Assembly: GCF_905475395.1 (NCBI RefSeq)
Contig: NC_058337.1
Coordinates: 90,204,368-90,268,367, forward strand
Length of the DNA stretch: 64,000 nucleotides
From: Chrysoperla carnea
Lineage: Eukaryota > Arthropoda > Insecta > Neuroptera > Chrysopidae
Direction: 5' to 3'
Both the position numbers and the translations under genes were made by a program. Numbering within the stretch: position 1 is the first letter of the stretch; each line of letters starts with the position of its first letter. Below are positions 47,701 to 60,050 of this stretch, piece after piece. The notes beneath the pieces are model-generated. The model was not told the DNA's origin. It was given only the letters and a program-made list of their open reading frames with translations, and made no database searches.

Positions 47701-50111
47701 GATGGATTCGATCGATTCTATGAAATAACTTTTGCATTATGCAATTCAAAAAAGTCTTTAAAAAAATAAGCTATCTTTCAACCCGGCTTTTTCGAGTCGT
47801 TAAAATACGATGAAACTTCAAACTTCTATCATTAGTGGTTTAATCTGGGCGTCGATATATCAGTCGGGGCATTGCCTTTTTCCCCTCCAGATAATTTCCA
47901 TCCTTCTGAAAGGTTTTTGATTTTCAAAATCGGAGCTGTTATTGAGGACTCCCGAATAAAAACATTCATTGATGTGACTATATTAAGAAAAAAAATTTTT
48001 CCAAACAAGACATAATACTGACTTATATCTTTTAGACCTAAAATATATTATTTTTGAAAAGACAGTCTCAAAATTAAATCAATATAATTACAAACTTACT
48101 TTCATCTCCTTTTGCCTTCGCCGCTTCATAATCAGGTTTACAAACTAATTTTCTATCTTCCATTAAGTAAAATTCATCACCAGTATTTAATTGTCGAGCG
48201 CACATAACACACGCAAAACATTGTAAATGATAAACATTATCTTGAGCACGTCGAACCACTTGTGTTGGCGGTATCCCCTGGGAGCATCCCGCGCACTTGG
48301 TGCCGAACCTTCTGTACCCACAGTACCCGGCATGCACACATTATACATACTACATAATCCGTTTCTACTTTAAGCAAAACTTTCTTTCAAAATATGAATT
48401 GATATCGTTTATTTATAAATTTAATTTTTTAATATGAAATGAAATTTTTTAATTTAATTAAATTATTCAAGTTGTTTTAATTCATAATTTGAAAAAAGTT
48501 CTGCTACTGCTTTAAATATTTTATTAAAAATTAGAGGATTGGAAAATCTTAATGTATTTTTGGGCCGTTATTTTGCAAGCGGGTGAAAGTTGAAAAATTA
48601 TAATTATTAGGGATGACGAAAAATAAATATTTTCAATTAAAGTTTCAAAATTCTGTAATGTCTACCGGTACGAAGGGAACACGATTGCATATGCACTTAC
48701 TGTGATCAAATCGTTAAATCCAATCTTGACCGTTTCTTGGAAGATATTTAAGTCTTCTCGCGTTCAATAGAAAGAAAAAGGCCATGGGCTTCTAATCACG
48801 TGACTGAAACGGAAAATTTGTACGATCTATATATTCCCTGGTGGAAAAAATATTTGAAAAAAGAATAAGTCTTAATAAGTCTTAGAAAACTCTGAAAAAG
48901 TCTTAGAAACTTTAAAAAAGTATTAAGAACTCTGAATAACTCTGAATTAGACTAGTCCGAAAACGTTGAGAAATTCAAAGTTCCTAAGACTTTTTCAGAA
49001 TTTCTTATTCTTTCTTCAATTATTTTTTCCACCAGGGTTTAACTAGCTTATAATCCAGATAGTAGTTGATTTTCGAGAATAACACTTCTATTAGTCAAAT
49101 AGCATTTCGAAATGCTAAACCACCAGTAGAAGCTGATGTAAACGGCCGCTGCTGTTCTTAATCGTTTTGATTGTATTTTGATTGACCGGTATTGGCATTG
49201 GATCGAAAAGTGTTTTAAACCTAACATGAACAAAATTAATTCGAGTGTGCTTCAATGTTTCTATGATGTCCATAATGTGAACGCTAAATTGGCATGACGA
49301 TGTTTTAGTCAATTTTGAACGCAAGGGAGGGTTGTGGAAAAAATAAGGTCAATCTGGTGGGACAAAACCGGGTTGTTAAAACACACAGTAAAACATGCTT
49401 CATTAAAATATGGGTCTACTTTTGATCAATTAATCTTTTATTTCAAAATTCACTTCAAACTATCTTTAAAATTGCGATTTCTGTTTTGAATAATGTTTAT
49501 AGCCTAATTTTCTCACTCTCAAATATTTGTGTGTTTATATCTGTTAAGGATATTGATTATTTTGATCTTTGTAAATAATCAGCTCAAAGTTTGGTTTGAA
49601 AACGGTTTTATCCTGGTTTCTCTTTAACACTATTCCGAACTTTTAAATGATATAACATACACTTTTTGTGTATATTAGGGATACATGATTTCTGTTATAA
49701 GTAAAATTAAAGCATAAAGAAGATTCTATTCTAGAGAAGAGGACCGCGTACAGTGCTCAAGGATTAGAAAACCAATGAAAAAATTGTTATTGGTTTAATT
49801 TCTATCTAAAATTTCAGCTTTCACCAGCAACATTTAAAAAAAATTAAAATTCATATTTTATATTTTATATGTCAAAATTTATGTAATTTAATTTTGTTGA
49901 GGATTTAATTTAATAAGGGACGAAGGTGAAACTTACTTGAAAAAATCTTCTTTACAAAAGAGTTGCCCGTTTCTAGCAAAACATTTATCCTGAAGTGGTG
50001 CTCGACATTCACTGCATTGTAGACATTTTGCATGCCAAGTTCTTTCCAGTACTTTAAGTATAAAACGGTCTAATATTAATTCATGACATCCCCCACATTT
50101 TGGTATTGTTG
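41791..50111 (-). CDS. Lim3: LIM-homeobox transcription factor Lim3 (Lhx3/4 class)
   Basis: Nuclear factor specifying motor neurons and neuroendocrine cells; it binds DNA through a homeodomain and the Chip/Ldb cofactor through its LIM domains. Six exons on the minus strand join in phase: 50111-49937 (LIM1, [19 protein letters not shown]), 48311-48100 (LIM2, [19 protein letters not shown]), 46921-46738 (linker plus most of the homeodomain, to VWFQNR), 42851-42697 ([16 protein letters not shown]), 42367-42167 (Ser/Pro/His-rich) and 41942-41791, ending with the Lim3-type C-terminal box [14 protein letters not shown] and TGA. The zinc ligands of both LIM domains are present. Linker [12 protein letters not shown] and homeodomain [12 protein letters not shown] match insect Lim3. 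The visible part encodes about 359 residues and the LIM1 exon needs one base from an upstream exon. An AATAAA on the gene strand (plus 41660-41665) follows the stop by about 126 bases. Confidence 0.96.
43948..44015 (-). CDS. Candidate mutually exclusive Lim3 exon
   Basis: Between the two homeodomain exons lies a 68-base open segment with an acceptor (attattag) and a donor (GTAAAT) on the gene strand. Read in Lim3 phase after VWFQNR it gives [18 protein letters not shown] followed by LSLSE. Its length (68) and that of the constitutive exon 42851-42697 (155) are both 2 mod 3, so either one can splice to the next exon in frame. If both were included, the frame would shift and stop about 20 codons later. 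The basic pattern resembles the normal [12 protein letters not shown]. It could be an alternative exon, a poison exon or chance; I do not recognise the peptide. Confidence 0.3.
47340..47490 (+). mobile_element. RTE-like LINE 3' end, copy 2, in a Lim3 intron
   Basis: Shares TTTTAGCGTGAAAGCGTAAC, a CAAACAAACAAACAAAC run and TACTTTCGCATTTATAATAT with the copy at 7320-7540. It lies antisense in the Lim3 intron between the LIM2 and homeodomain exons. Confidence 0.55.
48836..49037. mobile_element. 202-bp inverted-repeat element in a Lim3 intron
   Basis: CCCTGGTGGAAAAAATA at the left end and its near-exact reverse complement at the right (TATTTTTTCCACCAGGG, 49021-49037). Between them are short repeats of AAGTCTTA and AACTCTGAA. 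It lies between the LIM1 and LIM2 exons; MITE-like. Confidence 0.8.
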
Positions 50112-51789
50112 CTGTAACAAAAAATTATCATTTGTTATTTTTTGATAAGTTTTTAAAATATAATAAACATTATGCAATAATATATTTTTAAATGTAATAT
50201 AATATGCCGATACTGATTAATTTAAAGTGACTTTATATACGTTTCTGTTAAAAATATGCAGTTTAACAAATATTTTAGATAAGTAACAAGATAAGAAAAA
50301 GTTTGGAAACAAATAGTTAAATTAAAATCGAAGTACCTTCCTTTTATTTGAAAAAATGCTTTGAAATTAAATAAAATCCAAAATTTTATTATTTATGAAA
50401 TATGTTACCTATACTATTACGCAGAAAATTTATTTTTTTGAAGACGAATATTGCACTCATTATTTTACTTTACTATGAAATCATCCTTTCCAATTCGTTC
50501 AGAACAAAGCTAGCGAAAGAGGTGGTTTTATCAACTTCACACTTATCAAATAAATATATATAAAAAATATCTTTTTTCGGCAATCATTCTCCAAAATGAA
50601 TACACTTTTTGAAAGGTCCACTAAACTCCTGTTTATTTTCTTGTACTAATGCACTAGTAACACAGAAAACTGAGTTAAATTTTTAGGCCTGAATATTGAG
50701 AATTAAAAAAGTTATGAAGTTTTCAAATAAAAAGAGTCATTTTTCTCAATTTTTCAACTTTGGTAATTTTTTAAACATATTTAAATTTTATTTAAGGCTA
50801 ATAAAGCTTTATGGTCTTTTTAAGTAAGTATTATAGAAGTCTTAAAAAATTTTATGTGGTAAATCTATTCCATAGTTTCTTTTATATAACGATTTTTCTG
50901 GTCCGAATCCAAAGGACCCGGGTGTGGTAAGTGTTTACTCCAGGGAGGTGTGGTAAGCAAAGGTTAAATAATAAGTAATTAACTAGAAAACGTGACGGAA
51001 TATTATTTAAATAAGAAAAGAATATTAAAAGTTTGCCTTAATTGAAAATTTTGAGTTTTATCTATTCACAATAACTATGGAAAATAATAGGAAACAGCTA
51101 GTCGCTGGCTTACAACAAGCATTTCACCGATTTATTTACGAATGATCTTATGATCTATGCAATATTAAATACATTAACGTAATGTAACTTGCCAATATAG
51201 AATAATTTAAACTACTGCTATTGACGCACCCTTTTTGTGTGAATTTTAAAAATGTGAATAAAGGAACTGGAAAGGTTAGAGTTTTGGGAAAGTACAAAAT
51301 TAATTCTAAATTTTTGCATAAACTTCATTGCTAGACGGTAGAGTAGCACCTTGATAAGTTAAAAACCAAGAGAAATGTTAATTTGAGTTATCGAGCTCTT
51401 AACTCACTAAGGATTTAATTTAAGTTTTTAATGGTTCATATTTTTGCTTAGTGAGGTATAAATTATAAATTATTATATTACAAGTTATTATACAGATGTG
51501 GGCTAGGTTAATTTATGGATAAATATAAAGAAGCTTTAAGTTATTGAGGTTGTCAAAACATTACTTGAAATACTTGAAATTACTGACTAAAAAGATTTGA
51601 CTAAAAGTACTAAAATTCAGGTCCGTAACCAGGGCGTTACAAAGGAGGTACCCGTCACCGGCGCAACGGAAATAGAGGCGCAAAACAAAACGTTTTATGT
51701 TTTATAGGTTAAATGTTTTATACGTAGAGCAAAAAGTTAGTAAAGAATCATGAAAAAGGCGCTCATTACTTCACAATATTATAAATATC

Positions 51790-52400
51790 ATAATTTGGTG
51801 ATAAAATTTGTTGAATTCTGAATACGTCATAGAGTTAAAAAAATCGATTTTTTTGGTAACGCAGGCAAATTTTATCCGATCTTATTCGAATTTTTTTTGA
51901 AACCCACTAATTTTGGGTCATTCTTTTCAGCTGCGATGCCAGTTTTTCGCTAACTATCACTTATGTGTCTAATTCCGGAACCAGGACTCCATATTTTTGA
52001 AACCTATTAGAGCTAGGCTCATTTTGACCACTAATTTGAAAAGTTTGGCCCAAATTTAGTAGGATTACAAACTTGGTTTATAAAAATGGAATAAAATTTG
52101 GATGTGATAGAGCAAAATTAAATTTTTTGGATTCTGATGACGTCATAAAGTTAAAATATTCGATTTTCTTGCTAACACAGGCAAATTTTATCCCATCTTA
52201 TTGGAATTTTTTTTGAAACCCACTAACTTTGGGTCATACTTTTCAGCTGCGATGTCAGTTTTTTTCTAGTTATCACTTATGTGTCTAATTTCGGGACCAG
52301 GACTCCATATTCTTGAAACCTATTAGAGCTAGGTTAATTTTTACCACAAATTTGAAAAGTATGGCCCAAATTAGTATAGGATTACATACTTGGTTTATCA
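51790..52400 (-). repeat. 316-bp satellite-like dimer, locus 2 (inverted)
   Basis: Reverse complement of the monomer at 33671-34281. The landmark GACTCCATAT recurs at 51985 and 52301, again a 316-base period. One monomer is better preserved than the other. Confidence 0.85.
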
Positions 52401-54795
52401 AAATTTCCAAAATGGTACTTTTTGCTACATTTTAATGAACAACGAATATATTAATAATAACTACATATATATTGATATAATAATACATTTGTATATAAAA
52501 TAATTTTTTTTGGGAAAAATAGAACCGGCTCCAATCAATAATTTTTTTGTGAGTAATTAGGCTTTGAAATCGACGCTGATAATATATGTAGCTAAAAATC
52601 GATTCATTGCCGTCGACTTTAAAGCATGAATGTTCACAAGGAAATTATTAATTGGCATCGGTACTTTAAAATTATTTAAAAAAATGTCAGAAGCGACGGG
52701 GAATATAGGAAAGCATATGAATACATATATTTATTACTTTTAGTGTGTATTACGTTTGCCATTTCCCAAAAAATCACTTAAATACAAAGTCTAAAAGCTT
52801 GTCATACTTTAAATTTAATGCATTTGAATAAAAGCTTTATTAAAATTTTTTGATTTTTAGAACTACTTTAATCATTTTTCGCAGAATTATATATGGTGAG
52901 TTAAAATTTTGTCTTTTGTTTAATATTGATAAAAAGGATAATTCTTTTTCTCCAATAAAAACAACGATGGGATTTAAGATCTTGCCATTTTTTACAAAAT
53001 AGTTGAAGAATATCGAAAAAATGAAATGTTGATTTAATGTTTTTTGCCGTTTTGTTTTAATAAAACCAAAAATGCCAGGATCTGGGAGAGTAATCTTCTT
53101 CAGTTTTCAAACGATTTTAGACCAATTTCTGTGTAATAATAATCGATTAATTGGAGTATGAGGCGCAACGTGCAAACGATGTGACTACAGTGTTCTAGTG
53201 GAAGTCATTTGACAAATGACAGAAGATTTATGGTCAGTATGTTTTTATTTAACCGAAAATAGACCTCTGCCAGAATTGCGCCACAATAAGCCAATATTAT
53301 ATATAATACTACGAATAACATTATTTTGATATGTTTAATTTCGATTTAAACTTTATAATTTGATCACCAATTGATTTATAATCAATTACACACTTTTTCT
53401 ACAATTAATTTTGATTTAAAGAACACTATTTAATGAAAAGTCATGAGTTGTAGAAAATTTTTAGTTTGAGTGATAATTATCGTATCCGAGATAGTTCGGC
53501 CGTTCATCATTGACAGTTGGTTCAATTTTTGGTTTATAATTCGGGTTGGGTTACTTGGTTTGTAATTAATGATAAAATTCATATACCGATCATCTTGTAT
53601 AACAACAGTTCAAATTTTAAAATTAATATAAAGTCGAAATTTATATTCTATAAATTGGTTCTTGGTTTTCGTTTATCAATATTTTAGAAAACAATTGACT
53701 AGTGACTTGATTGTTGAAATAATCCATATTCAATATTTAGTATCAGTGCTTACATTATTATTGATATAGAACGACATTTGGTTTTCGACAATTTTGAAAA
53801 TCAAGTATTTTCTACGAAAAATATTATGTTTTTTTGGAATCTATATGCATTGAATTATGCTTATGGTTTAAAAAATGAGCCCAACGGATCAGCTTGACAT
53901 ATTTTTTGAGTTATCATGCTTACAGAAAAAAGCTTGGGACTAAATTTAATACTAATTCTGATATATTTCATATTAACAGGATATTAAATTATAATTACTT
54001 TCATATTTACTATTTTTATAGAAGTATTACGAATCAAGAACAAAACAATTAATTAAATAAAATATTAAAATAATATATAAAATGATATAAAAAAATTTGA
54101 TATAACCAAGAAGATATCTCTATACTAAACTTATGTGTAAGTATACCCAAAGAAATCCTTGTAAACTGTTTAGAACGTTAAAATAAAAGCATAATTACAT
54201 ATTAAAAATTCGGGTAAATGATCCAATGAAATTGGCGGCACACGTAAATCAGAATTCAGAATATTATTAAACTGCATAGTTATTGTTTCTTTTATTAATT
54301 ATCACAGATACTTAAACTTTGATAATAATTGAACCATCAAATTAATTTATCACTCATCACTTAAACAACAATCACAAAACAGAAACACTCAGATAATTTA
54401 TTTGAACACATTCGATTATTTTGTAAACATTAAAATAATAAAAAAACAATAATATGTTTAATTAATTAATTATTAATAGTAATTAATTATATGAATGATC
54501 CATGTATCCATCAATCCATTCATGTATGTGTATAAAATTTAATATGTATATGTTTCGAAGTAAAGACTTTTCGATTTAGCTCATAGCACACACAGCTAGG
54601 TTTCGAACTACAAATAGTGTTGTAATAATATTCGTACAAAATATTGACAATACTTTAGTAGAATATCTATTATATTTTTTGTGTATATGTATTATAGGCG
54701 TGGTACTTATTATGTATATAGGGTGATATTCATAAAGCTGTCAGCATGAATGTTAGAGCCCTTCGACGCACATGATTGGATGGTATAGCGTCGCG

Positions 54796-54842
54796 ATGCA
54801 GGACGTCGACTCCTCCTGCATATATTCATATATATATTTATA
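54796..54842 (-). promoter_or_regulatory. GC-rich island with hairpin and TATA-like box
   Basis: A GC-rich stretch (54760-54825) stands out in AT-rich DNA 4.7 kb upstream of the Lim3 LIM1 exon. It holds a perfect 8-base stem ATGCAGGA / TCCTGCAT (54796-54803, 54814-54821) around GTCGAC. On the minus strand a TATAAATA (54842-54835) lies about 25-30 bases upstream of it. It could be an alternative Lim3 promoter or 5' UTR, but TATA-like strings are frequent in this DNA. Confidence 0.2.
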
Positions 54843-55384
54843 TAGAAGTACATATAGATAGATATATACCCTGCTTTATTCCTCATTCCCTGAATATATT
54901 TTCTGGATAAAATCGAATATTTGTATAGTATACTATAATATAGAAAATGTATATTAATTCTGTAGAGAATTCATTTATAGATTTTTTCTATAGATATGTG
55001 TAGAACGTCTTTGAATTATTCTTTAAAATTATATATTTCTTAGCTATGAATGATTTACTAAAATATTAATGAATATAATACGTTAATAACGAATAACGAT
55101 ACATTAGTCTTCTATTTTGTAAAATTTTTATATGCATATATTAAAAGTCTTTGTCTGCGTGCACGGGCGTGAAAGTTTCCGTTTATAAAATAATAATGGA
55201 AAAGCTGTAAAATTATGGACGTTTTTTGATGAAATTGGTAGCTCATTTTGCCCATAAGTGTTAAATTGTTTACTTTTTTTCATGAAGTTTTGGCAAGTTA
55301 TTTTTTGCACGTAAATTCCAAAGTGTGGGATTCGGACTAATATATTTGACTAAATCCAGTGGTTTCGTGTCCAAACACGAATCG

Positions 55385-55640
55385 AATTCTTCAAATTGAT
55401 CTGATTAAAAGCTCTCGTGAAAAAATTTTGTGGCGGTGAGAGCTTTTGATCAGAACGATCTGAAGAACATTTTGGGGATAGTTTGAAAAAGTTTCAAAGT
55501 CATTTTCCTAGTCATATAGGTATTATAACTATAATCTATGTGTTGCTTTGATTGCACGTAGCTCGAAAATTACTCGTTAAAAAAATTTTGTGGCCGTCAG
55601 AGGTTTGAAAAAGTTTCACAGAAGGCCATTTTCCTATGTA
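55385..55640. repeat. Fold-back repeat with a diverged tandem copy
   Basis: 55385-55416 and 55438-55471 are inverted arms (GATTAAAAGCTCTC / GAGAGCTTTTGATC) around AAAAAATTTTGTGG. A second, shorter unit with AAAAAAATTTTGTGGCCGTC and TTTGAAAAAGTTTCA follows at about 55560-55640. Confidence 0.6.
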
Positions 55641-56587
55641 ATCGTGCGGGATCCTTTTTAATTCGAAGAACTCAACGTCAAAATTATGCAAAAATTACTA
55701 AATCTAGCTCGTGAAATAGGAATATCAATCCAAGTAAGTTGAAGAATGAGGTACCGAAAAAATATGTGGTGCCTGATAAATAATAACCAATGTGTAACAA
55801 ACAAAACAAAATTGCAGCATAGAAAGAAATGCAAATCCAAAATCAATACGGGTACTTAATAGTGATGAAACTTATAGTGATGTTTTTTGGCTGAACGAAG
55901 TAAATAATTTTCAGGATCAATGCAGTTATTTTTTCAAATATTTGATTAACATCGAATACGAAGTTTCCACGAGGCGTTATGTAAAGTAAATTTAAAAAAT
56001 ATCAATAAAACGTTTAAAGTTATTTGATAATAATCATAGCACAATCGTATCGCGATTTAGTTCATTCAAAAACTTTATAGTTTTTGAATCTAAGGCCGAA
56101 AAATTTGTCATCATTCTCAATCATTCTCTAATGCTTTGTGCCGTAGGTTAAAATGATAATTTGTAAGTTATAAGCAATAATCTATAAATTTTTGTGAGCT
56201 TTGAAAGTGCACACCAAGCGAGTCCAAAATGTATTCTAGTATGAGCTTTTTAATCCGAATTACGCACTGCCAATGTAAAATTGACATTTTCAATTTGAAA
56301 TTTTATTTAACTTTTGAATAAAGTTTTGTTATTTATTTATTTTTTTTCAAACGATCATCACAGATGCAGACAAACAGCATTTTCTGAAAGTGATCTGAGT
56401 AAAATTTACTCGAAGGCACATGTGTATAAGATGTATAGTGTATAGTGTTGTGGATTTTTACTTCCGTTTTTTGAGGATCAGTATCGTCGGTATAAAAGAA
56501 AAAGCTGCATAATTAAAAAATCCTTCGTTTTCAAGATTTAAAAATATTGTTGGTCATTTTGAGGTTTTAAAACGAGTATTTATTTTT

Positions 56588-56796
56588 GGTTTTCCACTAA
56601 ACCGACAGTTGAATTTATGTTGTCTTTGTGTTTTCTAGAAGTTGTTGTTTCCATCAAGCGGACTACATAAACAAAAAACAAAACTCCAACTGTCGCAAAA
56701 CACGCCTGTCTTCAAAAAGTTTGTAAAAAGCTACAATTCTGTTTTATTCGATACGAGTTCGTGTTTGTTTTTCTTTATCCGTTTAATGGAAAACCG
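56588..56796. mobile_element. 209-bp element with 17-bp inverted ends
   Basis: GGTTTTCCACTAAACCG (56588-56604) is the near reverse complement of CCGTTTAATGGAAAACC (56780-56796). The interior is non-coding. MITE-like; target duplication not evident. Confidence 0.5.
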
Positions 56797-59700
56797 GCAT
56801 GAAATTGAAAAATTAGACTTTTGAGTTGAGTCTTTTCTTGTGCATCGAAGATAAGTTTATATAATAAAATCTCCCAAGGTCGAATCTCAGCGAGAAAACA
56901 AATGAAATGAATTATCGATTTTTTGTTTGAATTATCGAGAGCTAAAATAATTAATTTTAAGGTATAGATAGATCTCAACTAATCGTTCACGGGACGCTGT
57001 CAGAAAGACTATGTATCATATGTATCATACTATACACATCAAGAGGCATTAGAGTAATACAAATAGTAGTCAAATAAACATTCGTCATATAATCAAAGTT
57101 TTATTTTGATCAAAGGCAAGAAAAATTCACCTTCCTATAAAGAAGTGTTGGTTGAACTTGCGAGAACTTGTGGTTTTCCTCTAAACGCTTAAACAAATAA
57201 AAATTCTTGAAAAATTAAAAATGCAATAAGTTCAAAGATCGCAGGATGGTTTTTGTATGATTAAAAAACATGATATGTATGAAAATTAAATTTTTTAATA
57301 AAGAAAAAAACAGTCGGCTAAATATTTCATAAATTTAATTTACCTCTTTTATATAGTGTTAAAATCCAAATTATAACAGCAACAAATGGCTGAAAACGGA
57401 AAAAAATATTTTTCTAGGCACAGGGTGTTGTAACTTTCTAGAAACATTGGAAAAATGATATTTTTGGCAATATTATCAAATTTTTTGGGTAGAAAAAAAA
57501 ATTATTACGAAAACCAGTGATGAAACTTGTATGAGCCATAAGCCTGATTCTAAGCAAAAAATATTATACACTGAGTCTTTAGAGTTTAAATTAGTATTTC
57601 TAGTCAAGTACTAAAGAATTTATTCGTTATGGTCAAGAGGTTTAAAATAAAACATACACACACGTTTTAGAGTAGTTTCACTGTGTAATAAATGGTGAAA
57701 TCAAGAAACAATTTTTTTTTTAAATGAGAGCAAAAATCCTTTGAAATATACGAGATATACATGTTATATGTTTGCAAAAGATCATATTCATCATAAATGC
57801 ATAATATTAAATGAAAATGGAAAATAGAATTACAAAAATATGATAATTTGGTATATTCTTGTATTTCTTTCAATTGCAGTACAGAATATTATTGGATGAT
57901 TCAGAAATAGTCAAGTATAACACATTTGAAAAAGTATATCATAGTGCAAAGTTTATTTAGTATGGTTTCGAATGTCAAAAGCAGCCCCGATTCTAGGGGG
58001 GGAGCCCAACCCAGTTTCAACAAATCCTAAGTTGATTTAAATGAACGTATCACATGTTGTATCCGGGATCAGTAGATAGGTGAAGTTCCTCTTACACGAA
58101 AATATTCAAAAAAACTTGAATGCAGGTGATTTTTGCCAAAACCTTGACGTATATAAAGAGCTAGTAACCGAAATTAATGAAATCCAGTGTATTTAAGAAT
58201 ATACTGCACATTACTTACGACATCTGCAAGCTGTGAGCAATGCTTCAGGAAACGGAAAATAATTAAAACCTATTTGCAATCAACGATGAATCAGTAACGT
58301 CTACTTGGCTTCGCGACCTTTGCCATTAAATATAGAACTGCCTTTGAGTAATACTTTAATGAGCATATATATACTTTCGCAGAGACGTTTAAAATTGAAA
58401 GCACGCCGTGTGAAACTGTAGTAAGGTTAGAGATAGAAAATGTCGAGTTCTTAAAATTAAGAAAAGATCTTGTTTGTAAGTTGTCTTTCATGGTTTTATG
58501 TATCTTATGTTTAATTTTATGTCACACAAATTAAAATTATTAGTTAATAAATATTATAAATATTTAAGAGTGGTAATTTATTAAAAGGTTCCTACAAAAA
58601 ATGTCACCCATTATTATATTTGTGAGTCTTGATTTAATAATTTATCTCAAACACTAGAGAAAGGAGACGCTGGTCAAAAGGGAAGAATTTAATTTTTTAC
58701 TCAATAAAAACTTAGCTGCGAAAAAACTTTTTCCAGTAAGATTTGCAGTTTTTTAGTTACAATGCATAGAAATTATTTTATACCTTAACAAAAAGAAGAT
58801 TCGTTGAATATCTTAGGATGGTACAATCTTTTATTGGTAAAAAATCTTTAACAAAACATACAGAGCGAATATTACATTTACAAATTTCATTGCCACACAT
58901 TATTATTGTTATCAATAATCGGCTTTTGACAGTACTTACTTAATTTTCTTTAAGTTAGCTTTTAATGTATTTACCCTAAGACACTCTGTATTAAAAAATA
59001 TATATCTAATAGAAACCATCTTTTAATAACATAAAAAAGAAAACTACATCAAAAAAGATGTTGCTTCCTTTGTCTGCAATGCAGAGGGTAAAACATATTC
59101 AAAAATCTACACAAGCAAACGAACATAGGTACGTACTGTAGATAGATATACTTCTTATATATGTAAGAGCCACTAGTCTATTATTCAGCTAGGCTACTAT
59201 CTTTAGAACATCTAGAAATACTTCAGGCTATACGCTAACATTTTTCTTCTCAGAAAGTAAACCAAATTATCTCCGGCTTTCTCTCGTTTATTATTAATCT
59301 ACGAAGGACTACTAATCCACCTTATGTTTTTCTTTATTTTCCTTGCTTTTCGTTTATTCTTTGATTCAATATTTATTATTTCACAGATTAAAAAATCTTA
59401 TTTACAAAAATTTGAAAGAGATTTTGTTTTTTGGTATGTTTTTCTTCTTTTTCCTTTATTCTTTGATATAAATTTTCTTTGAGTGGATAAATATTGAATG
59501 ATGTCTACAGTGAGTTAATAATGTATGGAGTAGCCATTTTTAGAGCATTTTTATTGGGAAAATCATAAATATTTTAAAAAGTAGCAGTGGTCTATGGAAT
59601 AACTCGGTCATCAAAAGAATGGGCCATGAAAAACTAAGTTCATTCATACATTTGAACAGTTTTGTTGCAAATTACTATGGTTTCTTAATACGCATCTATT

Positions 59701-59886
59701 AGTTCGCCCGAAACCCATTTAAGTCTGTTATCGTAGTTTAATTTTATCCTTCGGGTGTCGCATGGTAAAATTATTTACCAAATAGTTAAATATGCAATAT
59801 TAAGATTTAAATTTAGAAGTTAAGTTTGGATATTCAACTTCAAAACTTTTCAAAAAAAACTATGCCGGGTAAGTTCTAAAACTTAC

Positions 59887-59911
59887 TAGAACATTTTTTT
59901 ACTTCGTTCAT
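59887..59911 (-). CDS. Lim3: Possible first coding exon of Lim3
   Basis: On the minus strand, ATG with A at -3 opens MNEVKKCS plus one base, followed by a strong donor (GTAAGTTTT). The leftover single base is exactly what the LIM1 exon at 50111 needs; the join would read [13 protein letters not shown]. The intron would be 9.8 kb, normal for this gene. A phase match arises by chance one time in three, and the peptide is too short to recognise, so this is only the best candidate I found. Confidence 0.2.
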
Positions 59912-59974
59912 TTTTGCCACCAACGGTGCATTTTGGTTGTCTGTTCTAAAGTAATTCTAAGGTAAGTCTATTCT

Positions 59975-59977
<3 letters not shown>

Positions 59978-60048
<71 letters not shown>
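59978..60048. repeat. (TA)n microsatellite
   Basis: About 35 uninterrupted TA units. Length in the assembly may be unreliable. The Ile/Tyr-rich frames across it are artefacts. Confidence 0.95.

Positions 60049-60050
<2 letters not shown>

Noticed and set aside
58200-58300. Another candidate Lim3 first exon before the GTAAGT at about 58217 (minus strand)
   Set aside because: A strong donor exists, but no ATG opens a frame reaching it; at best a non-coding 5' exon.
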